From Phoenix dactylifera (Eukaryota > Streptophyta > Magnoliopsida > Arecales > Arecaceae), in contig NC_052399.1 of assembly GCF_009389715.1 (NCBI RefSeq), positions 27,723,146 to 27,787,145 on the forward strand: DNA of 64,000 nt. The letters run 5' to 3'. How positions within the stretch are numbered: the first letter of the stretch is position 1; every line of letters starts with the position of its first letter. Positions 24,782-36,226 of this stretch are shown piece after piece. The position numbers were made by a program, and so were the translations under genes. The notes beneath the pieces were generated by a model that was not told the origin of the DNA, made no database searches, and saw only the letters and a list, made by a program, of their open reading frames with translations.

Positions 24782-25790
24782 CCATGTAGAAACAAAGCAA
24801 AAAAACGTAATTACCAGAATGCCTTCTATCTATCTTGCATTTGGAGCTTAACGCATTCTGTCTAAAATAAAACATGCAGTTCTGATGTTGATGTACCATT
24901 ACTTGTGCATCGTTGTGTAACTCCATGAATGTTGTGAACACTTCTCCTAGTATTTAATGCTTGGACTCATTATATGTTAGTGTGTATTTTAGATTCCTGT
25001 ACTCATGCAAATGGGTGCAAACCTCTATCGCGTTTGATAGGACCTGAAGGATTGATTGGATTTGAGGCCTTTTTCTTATCTCCTTCTTGAGAAGTGGGTT
25101 CGAGGCATTGCTGATCACGCAGGTTATCCGGCTCAAGACATGAAGGCCACTTGAGGTTCCAGATAGTAGATCCCATGTTTCCATCTTTGTTCATTTTCTG
25201 CCAAGAGCCTTATCTATCTTGAACTATGCTAAGCTGTATGTCTGCACTAAAATAACAAGAAATGCTGTAAAACATGCACAGATCCATATTATTTAACTTT
25301 TTGATGCCCCTAGCATTGACTGTGTACTGTTTGCCAACAAAAGTTCATCATGTTGCAGGATAGAGTTTGATCAATCTTACCCCATCAAAATGGTGAGGAA
25401 TGATTTTTATGGCAGTCTGATAACTTCATCCGTCTAGCCAAGCTTTCTGAAAGATGTTAACCTGTCCCTACAGGAGGAGGTAAATGAAACTCCTGCTCAC
25501 AATTCATGCAGTAAGTTAAATTGCAGATTAAAGTGGAAATTCCCTAGAAAATTCACAAAGCTGCTGCACTGATATTGTAGCACAGACAAATGTGCTTTTA
25601 GGAGTCTAGCATCCTGATGTTGGTGCATCAAACCTATGTGCAAGAATTGGTACAAAAAAATAGGTCCCAAATATTAAAAAAAAACAAAGAGAGAGAGAGA
25701 GAGAGAGGCATGGTGGCTAACTATTTGGCTTCTCAAATGGTACCTCTTATTGTTCAATGATAAATAAAGATAAGAGCCACAGACCATGTG
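24782..25790. other. CDT1-type 3' UTR and intergenic sequence
   Basis: The first ~200 bp are probably 3' UTR. The remainder has a (GA)n run near 25689-25707 and no recognisable gene. Confidence 0.5.
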
Positions 25791-27103
25791 CTTAGAATAC
25801 GTACAAGCATGCAATGGAGGTAAGCAGTGTAGTTAAAAATATTGACACTGCATCGACCCCGTTGTTGTCCGGCATGTTCATTCCTGAGATCTTGATCGCA
25901 GTTGGTCCCCGTTTTCCAACCACCTTCACAAGAAGAAGAATAGAGTTCCAAGAGAATCAAAAAATTTGAAAAATCACGGGAGCGTGTTAATATAAAGATA
26001 AGTAATTTGGACAATGAACTTGAAGTATGGGTCATTTTTGAGAGCACAAGTTCGCTGGCCTAGAAAAAACAGAATGATTTTGTAGTGTGCCATTTTACCT
26101 TCTTGTGCAATGTGCAATATCCACTAAACTGGATTGTCGCACCTAATAATGAATCTATTGTGCTTCTGCAAATCACTGCTGCTGAAGCTAAAGGTATTAC
26201 CAGGAGGTGAATGCTAGCTACATCTCCAGCACATTCTGTTGTAAGCAATCCAATGACAACAAAAGCCAGCCCAATAACAAAGCCAGCTACTGCAGCTCCT
26301 AGAAGTCCCTCCATAGTGACTCCACCATTTGCCTTTCGGGCTGTCTGATCAAACAGAGATTGAAAAATGACTATTGAACCTTCACAGGCTTTAAAAATTT
26401 AAAATAGAGCATCAGTTACTAGGTGCCATACAATCATTACGATTAGATATTTGGTGAAAGAACAAATTCTGGTGGCATCTTTAAGGAAAAGAACAAATTC
26501 TATGAACTCAAGCCAATAAATTCTAATTATCATGATCACAGAATGTAATAGAATCAGGCTGCTCCACATGGTGTGGAATATACATTACCAGCTGTAATGA
26601 AATAATCAATCAGATCTCATGCTAAAGAATGGTCTTGAATTGATAGTTCAGTAATACGTTAAAAACTAGGATACTAAACATATACTTCAACTAGATCGAT
26701 CTTGTTACACCGCAAACTCGATCATAGCGCACTTACATGCAACCTTGAGATTACGAGTGCAGTATGCTTTAACCCTAAGGATTAGTTGAAGTCTTGTAGA
26801 ATCTCCATCCATTTGGATGAGAATCAAACCATCATTATTTATAATTTCAAGTAAGAGTTTAAAATCATGGCTTGAAGAACAAAAGGTCTCAGATAATTAA
26901 CCTGTGTGAACAACACTAGACAGATTGATAAGGAATGCAGTAAAATGAGAAAATGATCTACCTTGGTTAAGAGTTGGCATATATTTCATATAGAACCTTC
27001 AAGGTCATCAGCAAGCTCGGGAATCAAATAAAACAGATAAAGAGTTCAAATTCTAATTGATGTCAAAGTGGGAGAACTATTTGTCTAGTTCATTAACGTC
27101 CAA

Positions 27104-27106
<3 letters not shown>

Positions 27107-27161
<55 letters not shown>
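27107..27161. repeat. (AT)n microsatellite
   Basis: About 55 bp of pure AT inside an intron of the TMEM19-like pseudogene. Confidence 0.9.
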
Positions 27162-27165
<4 letters not shown>

Positions 27166-27940
27166 TAATCACAGAACTATATAAAAGAACAGAAAATTGG
27201 CTGTGTCATAAAATAGGAACTAATCAGATTGACTAGAAGAGGCAAAATTGTAAAGTGGATATTTTGTTTCTTCATCCATTCATACCTAAACAAATCTTAG
27301 GAACATGAATGCCAGGTCAGACTAGTTAACCACTGAACATGAAGTAGTGTTGCTATGCGCATGAGGATTTTTACCTCAAAGATTGTAACTAGTCATGGTT
27401 GTGAATTGCTAAAAATTCCTAGTTCCAAAGACCAAGTTTCACCATTGCATCAGGCATAATGACCAATGACACCACCAACAAGGCCAGTCACAAGCCTTGA
27501 CTGTCTTGTGTCCAAGCATCTATCTTGGCCACCACCTATTGCTGCAAATATGATTACCAAGATAGTCGCAAGAGCACTATTAGCTATAGAACTGGAACCC
27601 TGCAAAGACACGCCACCATTAGAAAAAATGTGGTAATACCTTTGCTATTAAATTACATATATTTTCGATGTGCTGCAATGATTTTTGGATGGTCAGTAGC
27701 TGATTTGTGTTCTCATATACCCACGTCTGCAATTGCCTTGTTCAATAACCAGAGAACTTCAAGGCTGGGATAGACATTATTCTTTTTTTTGGCATGGCAA
27801 TTTGTTTGTTCGCCTGGCTTTTGTAAAACCAAACTACACAAATTACATAATTTTGGTGTGTTGTCTGACATTTATTTCAAAATAGTTCTGCCATAAGCAA
27901 ACAATCAAACATTATGTAATACGGTCACAAGCTAAGGACC

Positions 27941-28560
27941 TGTTTGGCATCATTGCCACTCTCCAGTTTTTGGTTTTCGTTTGCGAAAATACAGAAACCA
28001 AGACTGGAAACTTATTTTGGTTACTTATTTTGCTCTTTAATTCCTTAAAAACACTTTCTGAAAATTCAAAAAGGTGATAGGTCTCAGAAGCAGGTTTCAC
28101 TGAATATTTTCGTTTTTGAAAATAGAAACTGTCTTAACCTCCAAGAAATTATATCTTGCATGGCATGCACCATTATGTGGCAGTGCATGCTGCCGGTCAT
28201 AGTTATTTGTTCCTATGGGCTCCATTCATCAAGAGCTCATCTCGATGCACTACTACATGAACGAGCACCTGTGATTAGCGGCGTGCACGGCCATGTGGTG
28301 CATGCCATGTAGGATATAATTTCTTTTAACCACCATTGTTGCACTGACACCATCCCTGTTGGCCCTTACCACCACCAATCAACATCCGTTGGCCAACCCG
28401 CCACCCACCATCAGCTCCACTGCTGCTGGCTGCCGGTGCTACTGTAGCTGCCGGCACCATTATAATCCAAAATGACTACCAAACAAGTTTTGAATGTTTA
28501 TTTTCAAAAAAATGATTTTGGTTTTCATGAAAACTGAAAACCGTAAATGATACTAAACGA
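27941..28560. mobile_element. Probable hAT-like TIR element, split by a MITE
   Basis: The left end has CTGTTTGGCATCATT and TTTTTGGTTTTCG. The right end, reversed, has CGTTTAGTATCATTTACGG and TTTTCAGTTTTCATG. The interior is non-coding and is interrupted by the 184-bp MITE at 28143-28326. The outer target duplication is not clear, so boundaries are approximate. Confidence 0.5.
28143..28326. mobile_element. 184-bp hAT-like MITE nested in another element
   Basis: Ends AAGAAATTATATC and GATATAATTTCTTT, with subterminal TGCATGGCATGCACC and its complement. The flanking 8-mers TAACCTCC and TAACCACC match at 7 of 8. The same family as 10675-10849 by termini and palindromic TGCATGG boxes. Confidence 0.8.
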
Positions 28561-29746
28561 AACTAAAAAGTTTTTCCTACAACCCAGATAATTCATTATC
28601 ACTCTCTCTCAGAAAAAAGAAAACGCCATTATGATTTAAAAAGTCCGACAAAGAGAACAAGTTAAATATCATAATAAACTTTTCATTTCTGTCTGTTTAT
28701 GTAACCAGAAACTGCAGTAACCCAATGCTGTTCATAAACATGATTGGGGAAAAATATATCTCAATAAATATTTGACAAGACATATCTTGATAGTTTGATC
28801 AAAAGAAGAAGGTTATTCAAAGTAAAAGTTGAGTTAAGCTTTAAAGCAAACATGGAATAGGCTTTACAGGTTCAGCACAAAATATTACACAAAAAATAGG
28901 GATTAAAATGTCCTAAAGATCCTTCAGCGACGTAATAAACAACGAAATCAACCCAAACATCACGGATAGGCTTTAAAAAAAAAAAAAAGTCCCATAAAGC
29001 TGGAATCCTCTTGGTGATAGAGTACGATATCAATTTAGGATAAACGCCAAAGAAAGCTCCACAACGATCTAAATCAATCGATCAAGTTTCATCAAAAAAA
29101 AAAAAAATCTAAATCACGAAAAAACTTTAGACGGATGGCAGCTCAAGATGACCTTTTTTTCTATTTGTGCTTCGGGGAGAGAGACAAATTTTGACCCACC
29201 TCTAATAAATGTGATATAAAAAGCAAAACTTAAGCCAAGAAAAGAACAAAAGGAGTTCAAAGGAGCTTGAGGAAACCCTGGAATCTTTCCCAAATATCGA
29301 AAAATGCTAAATCTCACCAATTCCGCTGCCCTCCTTCCTTGAACCCAGCATCAATGTCCCTCTTCCTCTCCTCTCCAACCCTTGTACGATTTGAAGATGT
29401 GAAGGAGAAGACTAGAAGCAGAGCCGCAAACCTTTCACGAGATTTCTCAACGATCGCAAAAGGGAAGCACTCCTCGATTCAACGAGGAGAGGAGAGAGAA
29501 GAACTGGAACAAGAAACCGAAAACCTGTAGCCGGCCAGCATGTGGATCACCATCACCGGGCTCCCGAGGAGAACGCCAGAGAGAGAGGTAACCAGCGAAA
29601 CGGCGAATCGAACCTTGAAGATATCCATATCTGTCCCTCCTCGCATGGAGCTGAGTTTGATTAGGGTTTCTATGGGAGAAACTAGGGTTTAGTTAGAGGA
29701 GAGGGGACTCCATCGCCGTCTACTCTGGTTCATTTCCGTGGGGAGA

Positions 29747-29771
29747 AGGTCGAAGGTCGAAGGTCGAAGGG
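29747..29771. repeat. 7-bp minisatellite (GAAGGTC)n
   Basis: Three and a bit units of GAAGGTC lie just upstream of the TMEM19-like leader. Confidence 0.85.
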
Positions 29772-29779
29772 TATTCGAA

Positions 29780-31850
29780 CTGGAGGGAGACCATCGTCTT
29801 TAAAAATAAAGCTTCTTTAAGCCCCGCTTGCATGATAGATAAATGGGGATCAGCAAATCCCTATTCCCTATTATTCCTCTAAAATTTCTCTTTTCAGGAA
29901 TAAGTTTAAAGTTGCAACATGTTAGCGGGATAAGTTTAGCTGCCATTTGGTTGTATTGGTTGTGCGGACTAGCATAAGAGAATCTAAGAGTTTTTTTTTT
30001 TATGATATTGGACAAAATTGGCCATGGCTACCGATTTTGAAGTTAGGATAATGTTGCCTGGGGTCTGACCTATCCTAGGTACCTAGTGGGAGAGGTGCTA
30101 GATACCGGATGGGTGGGCAGTCACTTTAGGTTATGCAAAACTGGATCGTTGTAGTTGAGGTCCTAGTCTACGGCCGAGCTTAACCTAAAACATCAAAGAT
30201 GATGAAGTTTTTTTATTGAAATTTATCCGACGGAGAACTCTACGATGCTTAAGTTATGACACTTGAGAACCTCCTCTGTTTTCTAAGTATCGTTCTAACT
30301 TAAGCATCAGAGAGTCTTCTGTCGAACATGCTTCGGCAAAAAAATTTCTTCGTTTTTGCTGTTTCAAGTTGGAGCTTGGTCACGTACTAAGACCCCGACT
30401 TCAACCATCTACCTCGAGTCATAGCTCTATACAACTCGAGCAGCTGATCGTCAAGTCTCCAATATCCAGCATCTCTCTCGCTCGGCATCTAGGATAAGCC
30501 CATCCTCCGCAGCAATAGATTAGTGCTAGAGGAGGGATGATGACACCTTCTATTAGGCTGGATTTTCAAAGAAACCGATTAAAGGAGAGCTGATTTTTCT
30601 GAGGCGATTAAGCGGCAAGTTCATTTAAATTTTTTTTTCATAAAACAAGATATCCATTAATTTTTTTAACATCATAATTTGCAATAGTAAGAAAAACTAC
30701 TAGATAAGTTACCATGATATTAGTTCTCGTGAGATGGCATTGGCCTATCCTAGATTAAAAAACAACTCAACACAACTAGCAAATAGCATGGGCACTTGTA
30801 CTCAAAGGATGAGCCATCTCAGAACACCCTTAGAACCATAACCAGCTTCACACATCACTTATGGGAGAAAAATAAAGGATGGTGGGGGCTTAGAGAGGTT
30901 GGGCAAGCAATGATCATTTCGGTTTGCCCCTACACGACAAGCCATGCCCCCTCACTTATCAGGCTGTAGCATCGCATCATCGCATATCTTAAAAAATTAT
31001 CAACTACTTGTCTCGCTTGAATGCGGATCAGTTGCTTATCCAATGGGAAGACAAGCCATGCCTCCACATGAAAGGACCACCATGAGCACCATGGGCTCAA
31101 ACCGAGCCTAGGAAAGGACTATGAAAGGGCAAATAAACTGCAAGAGAAGAGTTTGAGGTCCATCACAGCTAGCTCCTCATCACAGCTAACATCTTGGACT
31201 TCCCCCCTCACTATGGGCTTCGAGTTAATGCCTTTCCTCTTCCCTGTTCATCTAAAGTTAAAAACTGGAGACTCCTCTTGTCTGCTTCTGTGTCTGTGTT
31301 TGTGAACCCTAGAATGCTTGTCTCCATGTGACGGCTGGCTCATTTTCTGCAGAAGCTTCTGCGCAGCAGCTTGGTTTGGACAGGAGCAGCTTCACTCACT
31401 GTCAATGGAGCAACAGAAATATCAGAACCAGCTTGACAAAGCAAGGAGGCTATAATTTCGTAATGTTGAAGACTAGGGACAGTGATATACCTTCTTTTGG
31501 TCTGACATCAGAACTACAGGGTTTATCTTTCAGCCCTTTCACTTATAGTTTTTTTTTTTGGATCATTGACCATCTTATCTGCCCTAGTATCATTAGAATG
31601 ATGTCCTTTGTCTACCACCATATGAATTTTGCTTCTGCTTGTCTACCATCAGCATCTGAAATTTTATGAGACAAGAAACTTTCAAGGCTGAATCAGGGAT
31701 ACCTACAACAAGCCCAATTTAATATGAAGATTATAGAACTAGTATTTTTCATCGAAAAAAAAAAAATCTTAGAACTAATACAAAATCATCATCATGTAAA
31801 TCAGTGCAACCATGTATGCGTGTATTGCATGCTTTTAGTTTACATATTAT
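29780..31850. other. Intergenic, repeat-like but unclassified
   Basis: Contains the inverted repeat at 30226-30335. The GC-richer part at about 30030-30550 looks like old repetitive DNA, perhaps an LTR-element remnant, but I cannot assign it. The 113-residue frame at 31328-31669 shows no known motif. Confidence 0.45.
30226..30335. repeat. Imperfect inverted repeat with GATGCTTAAGTTA arms
   Basis: The left arm CGACGGAGAACTCTACGATG plus CTTAAGTTA pairs imperfectly with the right arm TAACTTAAGCATCAGAGAG plus TCTTCTGTCG, around a ~45-bp loop. The sequence type recalls inverted segments in monocot Gypsy LTRs, but no LTR borders are visible. Confidence 0.6.
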
Positions 31851-31854
31851 ATGG

Positions 31855-31956
31855 ACATAGGTAGTGATGGACTTCGTAGCGCATTTTGGGTGATCCAACG
31901 GTGGGTTTGCGCGAAGGAAGAAGAATCCTTCTTTCGCACGAAAAATACAACCCCAG
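31855..31956. mobile_element. Partial MITE of the GGTTGTATCTTT family
   Basis: The right terminus TTTCGCACGAAAAATACAACCCC is recognisable, with a TTTGCGCGAAGGAAG box before it. The left terminus is not found, so this is a truncated copy. Confidence 0.45.
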
Positions 31957-32414
31957 TCACAAGCCGCTACTTTCCGAAAGAAAAAAGATATCAAGTTTTA
32001 TTAAAGAAACCTTTTAAAAGTCTCTCCAATCACGATATCGTTCTACGTTCCTTTCCAAAGATTCTTTCTTTAAAATCCTAAGCTTCGATCGGCAAGAACA
32101 GATCTCAGCTCAGAAAAAAATGATTCAAAATCTCAGCTCATGATCATCTCCTCATACAATTATATATAATATCATGCAATGACACATTAATTGGTGCGGA
32201 CACCGGTACCGGACTGCCTATTATATACCCTGTTATATAGAGCCACGGTCGTTGCAGAAGAATGGTCCAGCCAGTTTCATGGTGGCTGGATTGATTTTAT
32301 GTTATTTTATTTTGTTTATTTTATGTTGATTGGGCTTATTTGTATACTGTGAGTTTAGGATTTTTTAAGATTGTTTTTTTTAGAAATTTTTTTATTATTT
32401 CTTGATCCTCTCTC

Positions 32415-32443
32415 TATACATACATACATACATACATACAAGT

Positions 32444-32502
<59 letters not shown>

Positions 32503-32540
32503 ATGTATGTATGTATGTATGTATATATATGTATATATAT
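32415..32540. repeat. Compound microsatellite (ATAC)n-(AT)n-(GTAT)n
   Basis: Three adjoining simple repeats immediately upstream of the F-box pseudogene. The two tetranucleotide flanks are inverted relative to each other, so the whole tract is close to a palindrome. Confidence 0.9.
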
Positions 32541-32635
32541 GAAACAAGTTGATGAACTTGCTTTCTCTTCTCTCCTCCTCCCGCCTCTTCTTCCTCTTCC
32601 TTTCCTCTCTTCCGTGTAGCCGTCCTGCATCATTA

Positions 32636-33926
32636 ATGGTCCTCAAGATGTCGACCAGAGAAACGCCTTCCCTTCCCTTTCTCATGAAGAAGATCCCCGT
32701 CGACGTCATCTTAATTCAGATCTTTCTCAAACTTCCTCGAGACTCCCTCCTCCGATGCGGGCTCGCGTCCAAAGCATGGCTCCGCCTGACCTCCGACTCC
32801 TTCTTCCTCCGCTGCTACCGCTCGACACGCCCTCCCATGCTTGGCTTCTTCTGCAACCGGCACCCGCCACACACGCCGCCCAGGTTCATCGCCACCGCCG
32901 AATCAGTCACCAAGTTCGCGTTCGACATCACTCTCCCCGTCGACAATCTAAGTCTCGTGGGTTCCAGTCGACATCTGCTCCTCTTCGGCGCCTCTAACGG
33001 CAGATCCTTCCACGTCCTCAACCTCGCGACCCAGGAGTGGACGGCTCACCGGCCATGTCTCTCGGCGCTGGGCCATCGGGTTCGTCCATCAGAGTGCTTC
33101 TTCTACTGCAACTCCTCTTGGCTTCAAGGTGATTCGGATCGGGCCGACGCTTGCAGTGCAAACCTTCTCTTCCACCGTTGGAGAGTGGAAACAGTCTGTG
33201 CCCGAATCCCATCCGCACGACTTCGGAAGCACGTCCAAGTACTGGCCAGACCCATCCGGAGTCGCCATCGACGATCGAGTGCTCCATTGGTTTTACAGTG
33301 AAACCCACCTGCTAAGCTACGATGTTTTCACGTCGTGCTTCTCCGTCGTGGAATTGCCGGTGGAGAGGATCGGCCACCACGCATGTCTAAGCCGGTCGGA
33401 GGGCCGTCTCCGCTATGCGGTCTTCGACCGCCGCTCCCCTCGCATCCAAACCTGGGGCTCTCCTCGACAAGTCGAGGAACCAACCTTGGCGTTTGGAACA
33501 CGACGTGAGCCTCTGGCCCCTGGCGAGAGGGGACCTGCTGCTGACCAATCTCGTGCTTCGTTTGTTTTTTCAGCTTCTTTTTTATTTTTTTTTATTTTTT
33601 ATTTTTAGTAAAAATGGTAATTCATATAGCTCTCGAATACATTCTGCCAAATTAAGAGAAAGCAAAAAATAAAGAGGTTGGGAAATATCTCCTTTTGATG
33701 TCCATAAAAACTCTTCGGAATGCCGGGCAACTTTTACAGCAGCGCCAATATGATGGGATTCGATTGCTTGGATTGCCATGTGGTGTTCTTGCATGCCATG
33801 AATGGGAAGATATTCTCCTGGGAACTCCAGAAGGGTGAGTTGAAGCACGTCTGCGACCTTGACTTTGAGGTGGTGGGTTGCATGTCCCCCTTCCTTCAAT
33901 ATGACGATCGGCAGGGGCATCGTTAG
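32636..33926 (+). pseudogene. F-box protein gene, broken by frameshifts and a LINE 3' end
   Basis: F-box proteins are substrate receptors of SCF ubiquitin ligases. The N-terminus has [20 protein letters not shown] and SLLRCGLASKAWLRLTSD, an F-box at about residues 20-60. An F-box-associated C-terminal part follows in a second frame (VLHWFYSETHLLSYDVFTSC, CFSVVELPVERIG) after a frame change near 33125. Another change lies near 33450. A third block, NFYSSANMMGFDCLDCHVVF then HAMNGKIFSWELQKG, follows the insertion and ends at a stop at 33926. There are no introns, as is common in this family. The LINE 3' end at 33585-33718 separates the last block. The GC-rich coding composition is kept, so decay is fairly recent. 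Confidence 0.8.
33585..33718 (-). mobile_element. LINE 3'-end fragment inside the F-box gene
   Basis: The minus-strand translation ends LNLAECIRELYELPF followed by an A-rich tail (T-rich on +, 33575-33605). It matches the stretch at 62700-62830 over about 120 bp, including the AATTCATATAGCTCT box. The fragment interrupts the F-box reading frame. Confidence 0.75.
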
Positions 33927-33934
33927 ATGAGACT

Positions 33935-34640
33935 CTGGCGTCTTGGTTGATGGTTTGATTAGTGATCGATGATTGGCTTTTATAATTTCTGTTTTATGAT
34001 TAACTGATGGAATTTGGATGCCATGTCTAACACTATAATATAAACTTCACATAAAAGTGAGCCTGATCGCTATTCAAAAGAACGGGCTACAAATTATCAA
34101 AACAAAACATGTTATATAAGTTTCACAAGAAGCATTCTTAAACCTAGAATCCTTGAAAGATCATCGATACATATACAACATGCCCGAGTTCCGCAATCAA
34201 CAAATGAATAACATCGAAGAGGAAACTATACACTGAAACCTGAGGAAACATACAGGAATCAATGCATTTCTGGAAGTCTAGGTGGTATGGGAGCCGGTGC
34301 ACTTTCTCCATACTTTACATACGACCTTCAGTTTATTTTCTACCAAAAGCTCGACGTGTCTTCACGAGAATACTCGATAGGTCAGCGAATGGCCCGAACA
34401 TTTTCATCCTGAAATTAATTAAAAAAAGATATTAGCACCATTTGCAAACATTATGATTGCAAATATGGTGGAACAGTTTGTAACTTCAGCTTGGCAGTTT
34501 AAGAGCCAACTTTTGTTTTGGGATACTGGTGGGACATATAGCAACACATTTCACAGAGAAGTAGATTGTCAGCATTTTTTTTTTCTGTAGAAGGAGATCT
34601 CACCTCACCTGTTGAAGAGAAATTTTCACAAAGAAGTAGA
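33935..34640. other. Intergenic and probable FSD 3' UTR
   Basis: No gene recognised. The part from about 34240 to 34650 is likely 3' untranslated sequence of the minus-strand Fe-SOD gene. Confidence 0.45.
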
Positions 34641-34652
34641 TAGTTAAACATC

Positions 34653-36166
34653 TCATGCAACTGGAATCTTGGGCTCCCCGAGATTTACAAATGCCTCAGC
34701 ACGAAGCATGCGTACTGTAGCTGCATGCCAGGACACAAGATTGTCCATGAAGGTGTTTATGTATTTTTCTCTGTCATCCTGCTCATTTTTTTTTTAAGTT
34801 AGACATATCCAAGCAGATTTAATATTAAAATTTTTCTATACAGTATTCATTAGGTAATGCATCTAGAGTGACCTAATTCCAACATGGTCTTCCAATGCTT
34901 AGCATTGTAATGTTGATAGAAAAATAAATTTGATGCAACAAATATATCTTTTTTAAAGGTGAAGTCCTAGCTAGCACATAAGGTTTAGAATACCTTGTAG
35001 TCTAGGTAGTATGCGTGCTGTCACAATAGAAGAGAAAACAAAAGCAAGTTCGTTAGTGCTTGTTGCATGAATGATCCTCAAAACTGAAACAAAAGATTCA
35101 GCTTTAGTTACCTCCCACATATCCAGACCGATGATTGGCTGCAAGAAAGAAATGAATGATTTGATTCAGGTCAGTTATGCGAGAAATATCGGAAGCATTC
35201 AAGGATTGAGCTGCTGAAGCTTAACATACAATATCACCCCATACGAGCGGACAAATGGCATTTGATGTTCTAACAACAGAGAGCTTTTTTTCTTCCGTTC
35301 TCACTGAAACAAGCAATAAAAACAGAATGACTTGTAAGTCAAACAGTGTCATGACAACACAAAGATGTTAAAAATGTGTGGTATCACTTTAGCAGAAACA
35401 TATCGTGAATGAAACATAAGTCAGTTGAACTATTAAAGACCATATCAAGTATACAAAGTTCAGCAAATTGGCAGCAAAATCTTCCTCAAAGACTAGGTAA
35501 TACTGAGATATATACTGATTTTCTTTATGAAAAATGATCATAAAAGGCTGAGGGTTATCTGTGGATTCTTGCTAGTCAGACTTACAGCATGGTAACGTTA
35601 AAAGTGAATCTCTTCAGTGATTTAAATCAGAAATTTAATAGGCTAGCGATAGTGACCAAAGTAAATATTACTCACAGACAAGCCACACCCAACCAGATCC
35701 AAATAGCGCCATGGCTGACTCTACAAACGTATCTCTAAAATTAGAGTATGAGTCAAAATCCTTTTCAATTTGCTGGAGCACACCTCCCTGAGGCAATTTT
35801 CCACCACCTGATTGCATTGACTCCCAGAAAAAGTCATGGTTCCAGACCTGAATGATGCCAAATCCAAGTTTACCACCAAAATATCCGCAAAACTTATTCC
35901 ACATGCTCAGCAAAATAAAATACAATACTGTGAAAGAAAAATATTTGCTACAAATTGCGAAAGTTGAGAGAACAATCAACTTACATTTATATATAGAACT
36001 CTTTAGGAAAAAAGAAAATCTGACCTCAACAAGGAAGTTAACGGAGACGAGAAGATCTAATGATAAAAATGTAAAAAAAAAAAACATCATCATTTTTTCA
36101 ACACCTTAAATGACAACATCGAGTTACATTTATAGAACTCTTAAGAAAAAAGAAAATCTGATCTCC

Positions 36167-36226
<60 letters not shown>

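Larger units (their letters stand above)
25792..29628 (-). pseudogene. PGR: TMEM19/DUF92 (PGR-like) membrane protein pseudogene
   Basis: The DUF92/TMEM19 family are multi-pass membrane proteins; Arabidopsis PGR is linked to glucose response. Minus-strand exon remnants keep family order. 29525-29628: MDIFKVRFAVSLVTS and PVMVIHMLAGY, the N-terminal segments. 27375-27599: ANSALATILVIIFAAIGGG, CLDTRQSRLVTGLVGG and VIGHYA. 26099-26344: ARKANGGVTMEGLLG and SLLGATIQFSGYC. 25792-25923: VVGKRGPTAIKISG and DNNGVDAVSIFLTTLLTSIA, ending at a stop. The GHYA exon has a stop where the family has Cys, another where it has Arg (QPR), and a disturbed reading frame at its 5' end. The exon after the first is missing and exon 1 is shortened. 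Introns are kept, so this is a decayed gene and not a retrocopy. A nested pair of MITEs sits in its largest intron. Confidence 0.8.
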
